Positions 36,130 through 47,265 are shown, numbered from the stretch's first letter. The stretch: 64,000 nucleotides of DNA from Lineus longissimus (GCF_910592395.1 NC_088308.1:10371001-10435000), one strand, 5' to 3'. The notes: generated by a model not told the origin, from the sequence alone. Numbers and translations are program-made.

Positions 36130-38873
36130 TTTCTTACTAATTGGCAAACTCGAAAGTTGAGTCAAAATTCTGGCAATATTCCTGTGTAAGATTGGTCTAA
36201 GGACTTCTTATAGAAACATATCGTGTGAAATCAAATATCACAAACTTTTTGGCAATAACTGAAAGAAGAGTAATACCTCACCAAGGTGCGACTTCCGAAT
36301 GAGCAGGACTCATTCCAGTACTTAGCATTTGAAAAGGAAAGTACGGAACAACCAAAGGCAAATAACGATCCCTGAAACGGCGTGGCTTTCAAGAAACTAA
36401 CATTCCTGGCTCTCCACAGTCCTTTGAATGAGACCAATGTAAACCGAGGGTAATTGTACTAGGTGTTCATTTTGATCATATGATTTCTACAGTCAATCGG
36501 CACTGGTAAAAGAAAACAGTCTCTGAAGCTAGTGTATGAACTCAACGAAATTCGGGCAGGTAATTATTGGTCTTCTACATTGCAAACATAGCCTACATGT
36601 TATAGCATGTCGTGAAGTCCCAGAGCATCTTCCTTCGGGTAAATTTATGAGGATGCCTCACCGTAAAAGAAGAAGAAAAAAGCAAGTATCAATTGGTCTT
36701 GCGAAGTACCGATTGCAAACGCATGAAGTGCGGAAAAAAAGTGGAGAAAAAGCTAATGAAGTCATTCACAATTCATAACGAACGATGTGCACAACCAGGC
36801 GCCGTTGGGCTGCAAAAACGACCTGAAAACCATACTACCAAACATAAGTCCGAGGCCAGATCTAGGCAAAGTGAGTACGTGTAACACTATCCGTACACTA
36901 CTTCGTTCTCGCAAAGTTCGTAGTCTTGCAGGGGTATCACAGAGAACGGCTAAAATTGAGTCACAAATTACGTTATGATAGAATACGCATACATATGAAC
37001 ATATTCTATGAAGCTGATTTTGGCGTGTCCTACTAGTTTCAGTTGATTTGTAGGATCTTGACATAATGCCGAGGTCGTAACATAACGGCAAGAATGGGAA
37101 CGGCATCAGGCATCCTGAGGAAATCATGGGTTAGCGTTCGCTTCTCCGCCTCGCACAAACCCCTGAGACAATACCCCGCACTGGCTGAAGTTCTAACCCA
37201 AAAGCAATTGTGCCTAATCAGAGCGTCGCTGGCATTTGATTCTAGGAATTTCATGAACATTGTCTCAACGATATCAATACTCGAATTTCCTTTCGTTGTT
37301 ATATCTTCCTGACGGAAAGGAGGTAAACACTATAATTTTCGAGTGCCATTTCCATTCATACAAACCATTAGATATACTGTACTGGAACCGAGGTTGACAG
37401 TTAAATCTCGGAAGCCGACTGAAACTGACGTCAGCAGATTCAAATTTTGATTTTGGAATGACAAGTGAAATTCAATTGACAAATGCCACTATTATATACT
37501 GAAGAAGGCTAATTGGAAAATATCTGATATGTTAAATGTGAGGTCATCATAGGTACCTTCAGAAGAAGAAAGGCGGATAAAGATTTTCTATCGATCCATA
37601 TTTTTCATGCCAAAATGAAACATTTTAACTTACTTTAAACATGTTTGTACATCTCTTCTTTTATGAGGACAGTCCAGCGCCATCTGACAAGGATTGAAGA
37701 TCTTTCCTCTCGTACCTCTACAAATAAACGGGTGGAACCTATCTTACTGAAGCATGACGACAATGTTACGTCCATACCATCCCATTAATGCCAAGCGAAC
37801 ATTTGATGGTAGAATCCACCTACATGTATCATCGATTGTGTAAACAAAATATCACATAAAGCTTGCAATGTTGTGTGCATACCAATGCATCGTAACCTTA
37901 CCAAACTACATAAACAGTTAAGCGACCTAAAGTTGATTCTGTGAGTGAAATTCCGTTTATGAATGAAGGGACGTTTTTCTGAGGTATGTTACAAGTGAAT
38001 CGTTTGGTGTCCTAAACTATTTTACAAAATAGTTGAATTACAATAAAGTGATGGTGTCAATACATCTTCCTCTTGTCGTCGTTTTGTTATAGTAGGTATG
38101 TTTCACCACCCATGCTAACGCCGGAGTACTGAGTATGATTGCCTGTGGTTTTATCATTAAGTCATATGTGCGAATTCATTCACACGACATGTAATAAATC
38201 GGTGTTCATTCGTTGCGGCACAAGCAACCAGACAACCTTTGATAAAATACATTTACATACTCTGTATTTTGTCATTCGTAGCCCTTCGTATTCCGCTTTT
38301 CCCGATGTAGCGAAATGGCAGAATTGCCAATTGATAGTTGGTGTCCTACTATTGATATTGATCCGTCAGTTAACATGAAAGATATTGCCACTTCAGAGTA
38401 TAAGAAATGATGCTGTATCGATTGCTTAAGAATAAAAAAGGCAATGGATCGACTCGGCATGAAGTATTTTCAGGGTGGAACAAAAACCCGGACCAGTTAT
38501 GTTAGGAGAGATAGATTTATGATAATAATCCACGCCAACATATTATTTTACTTTCTTCGGTTTATCATCAAGTAGGTATAGAAATGCATTCTAACATATC
38601 TCGTTTGCCAATTTTGACGCTGTAGCATATTCATTAAACTTTGATATTTCAATATCAATCTCATTTAAATATCAAATACGAATGCATTGTAAGAGAAATT
38701 CAAGAATGTCTTTTAACACCAACTTTGATGATAAACCGAAGACATTTCAGTGATATGTTGGCTTTGATGACTCGCATTTTGTAGATGCAGATGAATTCCA
38801 AACATGAATAACCTTTTCCCAAAATCGAATAGTCTTTAGGAGCAGATACCTAATAAGAGGACAATGTTAGGTA
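36130..38873. other. Upstream region of copy E
   Basis: Collinear with 23716-26500 and 10851-14290. Contains the same landmark blocks (near 37440, 37720 and 38216) and the AAATGCATTC palindrome near 38580-38690. It is interrupted by the nested insertions from 38874. No gene supported. Confidence 0.55.
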
Positions 38874-39186
38874 TTAAAGGCCATAACTCCAGGTATTTTG
38901 CCATTTTCTGCTGTAAGACGATTTCAAAAGTGTACCTAACATTTTATACAATACAGAAAACCCAATGCAATTAGCTCCATCCATTTTAAAGATATAGCCA
39001 TTTATGTGTTTGACAACTTGATTACCTAATCAGGCTAGCAACTGGCTTGTTAGAGCCAGGCGGCGGGTTCAGCAAAATTTGTGATGTAGATCAGGCTATT
39101 GCCCTACTTGGGAGGACAAATATCAATGAATGCTCTTAAAATTGATATATGAAGTCTGTTTTTCATTGACATTCGATATACCCTAA

Positions 39187-40128
39187 TATGTAAAGTCAAG
39201 GACTTGGTGAGCCCCCTTTAGGTCGGGGGAGCACCCCCGAACCCCCCTACGATAGCGTAACGTTTTTACCCAGTACAATGGAGGGGAAACCCCCCCCCCA
39301 AACCCCCCATGTTGGGACCATCCATAGTTCCTTCCGACACATTTTTGTTTTGGTAATGTAATACATTGTGATTGTCCTTATTCACGGGAATCGGGCGTTT
39401 CCAGTGATATACGACACAAATGGGTTGTCCGCATGCATTCACTTTGGAAACGCATTTTAAAATAGATGTTACGTCCTGTTAATGGGGCACGTCATCATCG
39501 CGTACATTTGGGAAAAACTCCCTAACGAGACCGGAGCAGACGGCTGAAAGTAGTTTAATTATTGGCCGCTAGGATGCAGTATGTCGCTCACCCGAATTTT
39601 TCACGCAACTTTTGTTAAATAGAGCTAGTTCTAGTTTGTGATTCATTTTGATACTTCAGATTTGGGTAGTAGACCAAAATAACTTAGTCGTCAGTGTGGT
39701 TTTAAGCAGGAAAAACGTATTTGTTTTTCTTAAAGCGCCTTTTTTGGACGGGTGTGCGCGATTGTTTTGTTTATGTCACGTGACCTCGACCATGTCGACA
39801 CAAAATTGAAATAAACCACCCTTTTCTGTCATTATTTAGGACGGATATTTCTCTAATAAAAATATTAATATAATTGGCCAATTTCTTAGGCATATGTAGC
39901 GAATTCCCATGAAGATTTAAATTAGATGTTCTCGTAACCTGTTACAACTGGTCTGATTTATTAATTCAGCGCTACAACTGGTCTGATTTATTAATTCAGC
40001 GCCATTTTGAAAAACCAAAAAAAATTGTTTGTAGGATATACAATAGTTACTCTCTTTATTTCTCATCATTCATTATATACTCCCGCACACACGTGTATCT
40101 TAAGAGCCCCTCCTAAAGGGGGGCTTAA
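39187..40128 (+). mobile_element. GC-hairpin element X, copy 1 of a tandem dimer
   Basis: A 942-bp unit beginning TATGTAAAGTCAAGGACTTG and ending with the hairpin AGCCCCTCCTAAAGGGGGGCT plus TAA. A second hairpin, TCGGGGG-agca-CCCCCGA, lies near the start. AGCCCCC(C)TTTAGG near the left end is the inverse of CCTAAAGGGGGGCT at the right end, but offset by about 23 bp. A 27-bp tandem repeat (ACAACTGGTCTGATTTATTA) lies near 39950-40005. No ORF of note. A head-to-tail dimer with an asymmetric inverted repeat is reminiscent of rolling-circle (Helentron-like) elements. Confidence 0.55.
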
Positions 40129-40267
40129 TATGTAAAGTCAAGGACTTGGTGAGCCCCCCTTTAGGTCGGGGGATCACCCCCGAACCCCCCTACGATAGCG
40201 TAACGTTTTTACCCAGTACAATGGAGGGGAAACCCCCCCCCCCCAAACCCCCAATGTTGGGACCAAT

Positions 40268-40668
40268 TGTGGCAACTTACCCACATTGGTTTCAGGCGCT
40301 GCAACTTGGTGATGCACAACTTGGTGGCAGAACTTGTCTTCCTTCTAGGTATATACTCAGGGTCTTCAACGTTTGTGTCTTACTTGTCTCGTGTCTGCGT
40401 TTTGTCTGCCCTCTCCATTGGAAGGGGCTCTGTACATGACATAACAGCAGGCCAGAGCCAACCCAACACACAATAGCTTCCATATATAACAAAAGCCAAG
40501 AAGGGTTAGATTTCCCTCACAAGATCTGGGCACAATAACCAGGGTTGAGACTCAACTTATATGTGATATAAGACTAGGCCCCTATTACTGATAAACTATA
40601 AACTAATACTCTACGTTCAAAACTATAAGATCTCAATACTCTAAATGTTGCATTACGAGACTCCCACA
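40268..40668 (-). repeat. 3' LTR of the gypsy element
   Basis: 401 bp, same length and ends as the 5' LTR. By eye it differs at four positions, corresponding to CCATTGG/CCCTTGG, GGCTCTG/GGCTATG, TAGGCCC/TACGCCC and ACTGATA/ACTAATA. Confidence 0.93.
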
Positions 40669-40688
40669 TTCCCCTCCCACCTAAAAAC
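40669..40688 (-). other. Polypurine tract
   Basis: On the minus strand AGGTGGGAGGGGAA lies directly before the 3' LTR, the expected primer for plus-strand DNA synthesis. Confidence 0.8.
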
Positions 40689-42095
40689 AGTGTCCCAACC
40701 TCTTAGCAACTGAACACAATATATTACAAGACATGCAAAATACAGAATATACATAATACGACAACTTAAGGTGGTCCAACGCAGTGAACCAAGCAAAAGG
40801 TGTGCACCCCTCAGTAACTGGTATACAAATAACACGGCCGAACAGGAAGTTTGTCACAGAGTAGCTTAACACTACAGGAGGTAACATAGATTAGTTGGCA
40901 TGTAAATGCACTGCACCATTATGCACTAGGTTAAGAAGTGTACTCTTTTGATGTACGAATAAACATACATATATATATAATAAACCTGGTCATCAACAAA
41001 ACTGAGCTGGTAATAACCTACTCAAAGTTATGAAATTGAACAAGCTAACACACACCACACTAACAAGAGATGACCCAGAAAACGAAAGTGACAAATTATC
41101 CTCTTCCTGTAAGGTGCAATTAACACATAGGTAAATACTAAACAACTTAATCGAAGTAGCATAACCAAGAACTGTGACGAAAATAAATAATCAGTGATCA
41201 GCTCACACTGTCACAGCTAAGGCTAATGCAACGATCACGTCACAACACCCAACAATCACATACCATGCCACAAGCGCAACCAAAATAATAATTACGTTAC
41301 CACGTACGCCTACTGCAATAAACTAGTACTGAAATGGAACAAGTAGCAAAAGCTGGTAATAACCTACCTTCGCCACCAGTTCCCCAAACCAACAATACAT
41401 AGAGAAACAACACTGCAGGACAGCGGCCAGCTCTCGGAAAAGCCAGGACTGGTAATAACCTATCCACGACTCACCAATTTCTGACCAGGACACGCAGGAC
41501 TGTAAACCAGTACGTTTCCAACTAAAGCCATTTACAAAGGCAGCAGCGTCCAGTGACAACATAATAATCATGTGATCAGTAGCCATTACATATTGTTTTA
41601 CCAAGTATAATAAAATTAGAAGCTTACTTCCCGATAGCAACTAAAGAATAAGAAGCAAAAGTAATTGAACTGACACAAACTGATACCAACTAAAAATAAA
41701 CAAACGCCGAACTCAAGCACTCAAACCACAACCCGTACCAACAACAAGTCTTGTTTTCGTTGTACATAAGCCTCATATATTTCCAAACCGTTTTGAATAT
41801 TTACAGGTAACATGGTTAACGAATTCCCAATATCAGAAGATACACAAATTTCATATGATACCTGGGAGAAGTAATGACTCCTCAACCACATGACACAGAG
41901 ATACACGAACTACATATTTGTAATATATCATATGTACGAGGAAGAAGTAAGAACTCCTCAACCTCGAACACAGAGAGTCCTTAACTGTGCAGTCCTTCGT
42001 CCACAGAGAATCCAAATACAAGAACAACATAGTTGTAATATATCATATGTACGAGGAAGAAGTAAGAACTCCTCAACCCCGAACACAGAGAGTCC
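40689..42095 (-). other. 3' non-coding region of the gypsy element
   Basis: About 1.4 kb without an envelope-like ORF. It holds three copies of CTGGTAATAACCTA(C/T) at about 41007, 41353 and 41449. Immediately after pol are two near-identical direct repeats of about 62 bp (about 41919-41980 and 42031-42095, containing ATATGTACGAGGAAGAAGTA), with a third degenerate copy near 41849. One 105-codon frame (41640-41323) spans two of the short repeats and has no recognised motif. Confidence 0.65.
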
Positions 42096-44312
42096 TTAAA
42101 CTATGTAGTCCTTCATCCACGCCGGATCCCGCTGTCGCCGGCCACCTTTTGTAAACCGTTCTTCCTTGAAAAGGTTTGCCAACTCCTCTCCCTCCAAGAA
42201 ATCATAAGGAAGATCTCTCTCTTCAGTGGCTACCGGTACTAGTTCTGCAGGCATTCCGTCAGCAACATCTGCTTCATTCGTCGGCTCAAGTTGTTCCCTA
42301 GGCTCCGGTACATTTACCGTACCTGCCCCAGGTACCTTAGGATCTGCTAGGTTTACAGTATCCACCCCATCGGCAGGACCCTGATCTCGATCACTAACCC
42401 TTCCATCTTCATCCTTGAAGAACTCATGCCGTGCCCTTTTCAACCAAATTGGCAGAGATCTGTCGTGACACAGTTTCAGCTTGTCATGATGTACATATAC
42501 TTCGCGCTTTGGATCCCGTAACTTGTACACTGGCGGACGGGCTCCTACAACCAGAAATGGGCCACGCCACGGAGGACACAATTTCCTGCTTATTCCAGTC
42601 TTCACCGCCTCGCTCAACTTGTACACCACGTCTCCAGGATCAAACTTTCCTTCCTTGGCCCGGACATCGTAGTCCTTTTTCTGGCGAGCCTGTGAGGCTT
42701 GTAGGTAAGATCGAGCAAACTCATGTGTCCTTGAAAGATGTTTCTCCAATTCTTGTACCCATTTGTTTGGCAGCTTCCTTTCTGGCGGAATCGTACCCAG
42801 CATCACGTCTAGTGGGAGAAGGACCTCTCCTCCGAGCATCATCCGATTGGGAGTGAAGTGAGTCTGTTTATGTACAGTAGCATGCAGCGCCATGGTTAGA
42901 TACGATAACTCTTCATCCCATGTGGTTACGTTATCATCTATGAAACACCGGATCATTTGTAGGAGTACCCTGTTGTAACGCTCCACCTGGCCGTTCCCAG
43001 AAGGGTGGTATGGCGTTGTACGGGTTTTTGTTACTTCCAACAACTTGCCGAGTTCCTGAAACAACCGGCTTTCAAACTGGGCCCCTTGATCGGAATGGAT
43101 ACTTAAAGGGCATCCAAAGGTGGTAATAAACTTTTTCAAGAACCCTTCAGCTACAAGTGCCGCTGTCTGTTCCGGCAATGGCTCACACTCCACCCACTTG
43201 GTGAACTGATCGATCATGCTTAATATATAAACATTGTTGCGATCGCTGGGGGTAAATGGGCCCAAAATGTCAATGTGGACTCGTTCCATGGGATATCCTG
43301 CATGATGTTTTCTCAGTGAGGCTTTCCTCTGGTTACTCCTTTTATATCTATTACAAATGGCACAAGACTGAACATAATCATCTATCTCCATGTTCATCTT
43401 ATACCAGTAGAAGGACTGTCGGACTCTGCTCCGAGTCTTATCCCTCCCCAGATGTCCAGCCACACGTGAGTCATGGCACCAGGAAAGGACTTCCGCACGC
43501 AGACTACCTGGCACCACCAACAACTTCCTTGAAACAGGGTCCTGAATCCAGGCGTGATATAATACACCATCATGGATCTCAAGCAGATTCTTCTTCAACC
43601 ACAGCGCCTTGACCTCGGGCGAAGTTAGATACAATTCTGCTGACTCGGGTCTGTCCTTTTCCAACCAGCTTATGATTTTTCCCAACGCTAGATCTTTTAA
43701 TTGCATTGCTCTCAAATCCTCAGAGGAGTAACGTTCAAGCCAGTTGACCTCAGAGGGCCTTGATGTGTCTGTATAAAGTTCTGAATCAGAAGGTATATTC
43801 TCTTCTTCTGCTGGGCAGCGATCCTCACTTTGATTGGCATCTTGAACCTTTGGTACAGGACCTTCTAATACAGAGTTTTGCTGATTCACTGGCACGTCCA
43901 TCTCATTGTCTTGTGACGAGTCCTCCACCAAATGCACCATAACCGACCTCACAGTTAACGGAACGACATCATCCACATCTTGGGTGAACCTATCCCATTC
44001 CTTATGTGCCTTAGAGCAGTACCTACAGCCTCCACATGGTAAGCTTTCAAGATCCACACCAGCTCGATAGCAATCACAAGGTTCCTGTTCGCTTGGAATT
44101 CGTGACAACGCATCAGCATTGGAGTGCAATCGGCCAGAGCGGTGAACTATCGTCATGTTATACTGCTGAAGTTCTTCTAACCAGCGAGCAAGCTGTCCCT
44201 GCGGCTCCTTGATTCTCATCAGCCATGCCAAACTACTGTGGTCGGTACGTAGTATGAAAGGACGGCCTATCAGATAATGCCTAAACTGCCGGGTAAACTT
44301 TATTACCGCCAA
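42096..44312 (-). CDS. pol: Gypsy RNase H C-terminus and integrase
   Basis: A 738-codon frame in the same phase as the reverse transcriptase, separated by stops at 44517-44519 and 44346-44348. Residues 1-75 are the end of RNase H (FILRTDHSSLAW; HSNADALSR). The integrase zinc finger has H280, H287, C317 and C320. The catalytic core has D348, D408 and E444 (spacing 59 and 35), with HSDQGAQF and YHPSGNGQVERYN around the last two. A GPF-type C-terminal module is near 584-600. The 60 or more residues after it are acidic and unassigned. True translation starts upstream in pol; the first residue given is only the first possible start. Confidence 0.92.
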   Translation of the reverse strand: MAVIKFTRQFRHYLIGRPFILRTDHSSLAWLMRIKEPQGQLARWLEELQQYNMTIVHRSGRLHSNADALSRIPSEQEPCDCYRAGVDLESLPCGGCRYCSKAHKEWDRFTQDVDDVVPLTVRSVMVHLVEDSSQDNEMDVPVNQQNSVLEGPVPKVQDANQSEDRCPAEEENIPSDSELYTDTSRPSEVNWLERYSSEDLRAMQLKDLALGKIISWLEKDRPESAELYLTSPEVKALWLKKNLLEIHDGVLYHAWIQDPVSRKLLVVPGSLRAEVLSWCHDSRVAGHLGRDKTRSRVRQSFYWYKMNMEIDDYVQSCAICNRYKRSNQRKASLRKHHAGYPMERVHIDILGPFTPSDRNNVYILSMIDQFTKWVECEPLPEQTAALVAEGFLKKFITTFGCPLSIHSDQGAQFESRLFQELGKLLEVTKTRTTPYHPSGNGQVERYNRVLLQMIRCFIDDNVTTWDEELSYLTMALHATVHKQTHFTPNRMMLGGEVLLPLDVMLGTIPPERKLPNKWVQELEKHLSRTHEFARSYLQASQARQKKDYDVRAKEGKFDPGDVVYKLSEAVKTGISRKLCPPWRGPFLVVGARPPVYKLRDPKREVYVHHDKLKLCHDRSLPIWLKRARHEFFKDEDGRVSDRDQGPADGVDTVNLADPKVPGAGTVNVPEPREQLEPTNEADVADGMPAELVPVATEERDLPYDFLEGEELANLFKEERFTKGGRRQRDPAWMKDYIV

Positions 44313-44516
44313 CAGTTCTCTCCTGGTTGTACAATAGTTACGCTGCTATTTTGTCAGTACATTGCTAGCATAGGCCACTGTTCGCTCTACCCCATCCTGT
44401 ACCTGCGAGAGTTCAGCTCCAATTGAGTTGCTAGATGCATCTGTATCAAGGACAAAATTTCCTTGTGGAAGAGGGTACGCCAAGCAGGGTGCCGATGAAA
44501 GGATCTCCTTGAGCTC

Positions 44517-45974
44517 TTAGAAAGCCTGTTGCTTCTCTTCGGTCCACCCGAAATCCCCCGTCTTCTTGCTGTCGGCAATCAGATTCCGGAAGGGGAGCAC
44601 TCTTTCTTCAAAGTGGGGGACGAAATTCCGATGATAGCTAGCGTACCCAACTATCGTGGCTAACTCTTTCGCGCTCTTTGGTACCGGCCAAGACCTAATC
44701 ACGTCCATCTTCTTGGGGCTGATCTTGACACCCTCTGAGCTGACGTTCTTCCCCAGGAAATCGACTTCTCGCTGGAACAGCGTACACTTGCTAGGTTTAA
44801 GCTTGACGTTGTACTTCCTCAGGCGGGCAAAGACTTCTCGGAGGTTCGTCATATGGTCCTCAAACGTCTTTCCTAGAACTATAATGTCATCTAGGTAGGC
44901 CAGTACTGTCTTCCATGTCAAACCCCGCAGGATCAGCTCCATCGCTCTTTGAAACGTGGCCGGTGCATTACAAAGGCCGAAGGGTAGACGAATATGTTCG
45001 AACGTACCGAACTTTGTCCCAAACGCTGTCTTATGTCTATCCTCCTTCTTAACTTTGAGGTTGTAGTATCCTGAAGCGAGGTCTAGAGTGCTAAAGAACT
45101 CACTTCCTGCTAATGTATCCAGGCACAAATCCACAGACGGAATTGGAAATGAGTCTTTCTTGGTGCAGGAGTTGAGGACTCTGTAATCCAGGCAGTATCT
45201 CACTTTTCCATCCCGTTTCCGCACTAGGACTGGTGGTGATGACCAGGCTGAATTCGCCGGAGCGATAATCTCATGATCGAGAAGTTTGGTTAGATGTCCT
45301 TCTTCCTCATTTTCAAATCCTAACGGAGTCTTCCGCATCCTCTGCTTAATTGGCCGCTGATCTCCCGTATCGATTGAGTGTTCGATCTCTTCAAAACATC
45401 CAATATCTAAATCATGTTTTGAGAAAATGTCTTGGAAATCAAACAGGAGTTTTCCCACCTGCTGCTTCTGATGTGGCGTCAATTCGGTACAGGAACGTTG
45501 ATATAAACCCTTCAAATGTTCCGGCAGTGTCTCATCCCAATCTGTTGTTTCTTCCTCTGGTTTATCTCCAGGCACCGACTCTGTTCGATTGATAGAAGCA
45601 CCATCACTTCCCCCTGGCGACAGCTGTTCAAGATATGGGTCATCCTCTATAATTTCATCAGCCTCCGAGACGTCCCCTAGTAAAGTTCCCTTTGGTATGT
45701 TGATACTCCGATCTGTGAGATTGATAACATTTACAGAAAATTTCGGCTTGTTTTTAGTTAGCACTGAGGGAAACCGGAGCCCTTCGATGTTGTTCTTGGG
45801 TTGGAAAACCACGCACGTGTTCTTGTGGACTGGATGGATAACATGTGCCTCGATGAAGGTAACGGAGTTGGGCGGTACATTTATCTTCCTTGAAGTTTGA
45901 ACATTATTAACAAAGGCCTTCCCTCTTGGGTTCTTCTTGATCGGAGCCGGCTTTTCCTTTGGTTCTGGCTCCAC
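44517..45974 (-). CDS. pol: Gypsy reverse transcriptase ORF
   Basis: A 485-residue frame. After an N-terminal linker (1-190), the reverse transcriptase core runs from about 200: SPPVLVRKRDG (247-256), the FSTLDLASGYY stretch (295-304) with the first catalytic Asp, LPFGLCNAPATFQ (330-342), and YLDD (360-363) catalytic aspartates. The connection domain ends near 485 at a TAA (44517-44519) just at the start of the RNase H region, which looks like a mutation rather than a natural end. The frame relative to the protease needs a +1 shift or reflects an indel. Confidence 0.93.
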   Translation of the reverse strand: MEPEPKEKPAPIKKNPRGKAFVNNVQTSRKINVPPNSVTFIEAHVIHPVHKNTCVVFQPKNNIEGLRFPSVLTKNKPKFSVNVINLTDRSINIPKGTLLGDVSEADEIIEDDPYLEQLSPGGSDGASINRTESVPGDKPEEETTDWDETLPEHLKGLYQRSCTELTPHQKQQVGKLLFDFQDIFSKHDLDIGCFEEIEHSIDTGDQRPIKQRMRKTPLGFENEEEGHLTKLLDHEIIAPANSAWSSPPVLVRKRDGKVRYCLDYRVLNSCTKKDSFPIPSVDLCLDTLAGSEFFSTLDLASGYYNLKVKKEDRHKTAFGTKFGTFEHIRLPFGLCNAPATFQRAMELILRGLTWKTVLAYLDDIIVLGKTFEDHMTNLREVFARLRKYNVKLKPSKCTLFQREVDFLGKNVSSEGVKISPKKMDVIRSWPVPKSAKELATIVGYASYHRNFVPHFEERVLPFRNLIADSKKTGDFGWTEEKQQAF

Positions 45975-46611
45975 ATCCGTTTCTGACTATTACATCCCTT
46001 TTTCTTGGATTTCCTCTGACAATGGACGCAGCAATTTTGATTCCCTCGAGACATATGTTGCTGTTCCTAACGTCCACCAGGGCTCCATGTCGTTCCAAGA
46101 AATCAAATCCTAGCAAAAGGTCGTCCCTGATCGGAGCTACGCAGAAGTCCAGAGAGAATGTCTCTCCCGCTATCACGATGGACTGTCCCTTGCATACTCG
46201 AGCTTCCATTGGTTTATCATTTCCTGCTCCTCTCAGCTCAGCCTTCTCATTCAGTGTTGGTGGTTCCTGTAGCGACTCGTAAAAATCTTTACTTATCACG
46301 GTAACCATCGCTCCCAGATCTACAAGGGCTGTGACATCTTTCCCTAACAGCTGGCAGGGCAACACCATGGACGCTCCTTGGAAGGAATCTTGGCACAACG
46401 CAATTGGAATCCATGATGAGTCAGGAGAAGTACCCACAGTGCGTACATTACTAACGGTCGGTTCCATCATTGCAGTGGAGACATCTTCAGAAGTAGAGTT
46501 TGCTACCCCATCATCTCTGGAATTAAGGCTAGACTCTGTAACATCCATCCCAGTCAACTCGAGTCTCCGAGTATAGGAAGCATCGTCTACCGGAAAGAAT
46601 TGTGGTAACAA
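45907..46611 (-). CDS. Gypsy aspartic protease (altered active site)
   Basis: A retropepsin-like segment that would cleave the polyprotein. The flap/body pattern LPCQLLGKDVTALVDLGAMVTV (84-105) and the later LLLGFDFLERHGALVD segment fit gypsy proteases. The active-site triplet reads Asp-Leu-Gly (98-100) where the family has Asp-Ser/Thr-Gly. The codon is CTG, so more than one base change from common Ser/Thr codons may be needed. The frame continues from the macro domain across one stop. Its end overlaps the next ORF (45907-45974) in a different frame. Catalysis is doubtful. Confidence 0.82.
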   Translation of the reverse strand: MLPQFFPVDDASYTRRLELTGMDVTESSLNSRDDGVANSTSEDVSTAMMEPTVSNVRTVGTSPDSSWIPIALCQDSFQGASMVLPCQLLGKDVTALVDLGAMVTVISKDFYESLQEPPTLNEKAELRGAGNDKPMEARVCKGQSIVIAGETFSLDFCVAPIRDDLLLGFDFLERHGALVDVRNSNICLEGIKIAASIVRGNPRKRDVIVRNGCGARTKGKAGSDQEEPKREGLC

Positions 46612-46626
46612 CTTGGAATATAGCTT

Positions 46627-47265
46627 TTAATCCTCTTGTGAAAACACACAGAAGATAATCCGCTGTATTTCGTTTCCATGTAGATCTAGAAACCCTCTAA
46701 CCGCTTCCAAAGCAACTTCTGCAGCCTCTTCACTGGGGTACCCATATAATCCAGTCGAGATGGAAGAAAAGGCGAGTGTTTTTAACCCATTCGCTCTCAT
46801 GACCTCCAGACACCTGAAGTAACAACTCCTTAGCTGAGCTTCATGTTTGCCTTTTGGACCGACTGTATGAATAACATAGGAGGCAGGTAGCTTGTATCCT
46901 CCCGTTATCTTGGCATGTCCGCAGTGGCAACCACCCAGTTTCCCTGTTTCCTCAACAAGTTGATGGCCCGCTGCTGATTGGATTGCCCCATCAACTCCTC
47001 CACCTCCTAAGAGAGATTCGTTAGCTGCATTTACGACAGCATCCACCTCCAGGCATGTAATGTCACCTTGCCAAACTGAAACCTTCTCATTAAGACTGGG
47101 ACTAGGTTGGTACCTGCGTTTACTCGTCTTGTCAAACTTCCCTTCTTCTGCCAATGTAGACCATGTTGGGATGTCCCCTAAACCCACATAATTTCCTCGG
47201 CATTTGTAGAAATTCCGCTTCTCTTCTACAGGCATCTTAAGGAACTCCTCCTTGCTCGGGTACAT
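46627..47265 (-). CDS. MACROD-type macro domain inside the gypsy element
   Basis: A 212-residue macro domain, the fold that binds ADP-ribose and, in the MACROD group, removes mono-ADP-ribose from proteins. Visible: a MACROD-like N-terminal helix region (FYKCRGNYVGLGDIPTW, 19-35), GDIT (67-70), VVNAANESLLGGGGVDGAI (77-95, nucleotide-binding and catalytic loop), HCGHAKITGGYKLP (114-127), VIHTVGP (131-137) and ISTGLYGYP (169-177, phosphate-binding loop). All main binding loops look intact. The frame is -1 to gag, open from just before the gag stop, and shares its frame with the protease, separated by one TAA (46627-46629). It could be made by frameshifting from gag or from its own ATG. Capture of a host MACROD gene is inferred. 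Confidence 0.93.
   Translation of the reverse strand: MYPSKEEFLKMPVEEKRNFYKCRGNYVGLGDIPTWSTLAEEGKFDKTSKRRYQPSPSLNEKVSVWQGDITCLEVDAVVNAANESLLGGGGVDGAIQSAAGHQLVEETGKLGGCHCGHAKITGGYKLPASYVIHTVGPKGKHEAQLRSCYFRCLEVMRANGLKTLAFSSISTGLYGYPSEEAAEVALEAVRGFLDLHGNEIQRIIFCVFSQED

Noticed and set aside
41323-41640. Envelope gene of the gypsy element
   Set aside because: A 105-codon frame with hydrophobic patches spans repeated sequence, lacks a convincing signal peptide or surface/transmembrane plan, and is much too short.
42431-42856. Plus-strand ORFs across the gypsy coding region
   Set aside because: They are antisense to gag and pol frames that have clear domains.
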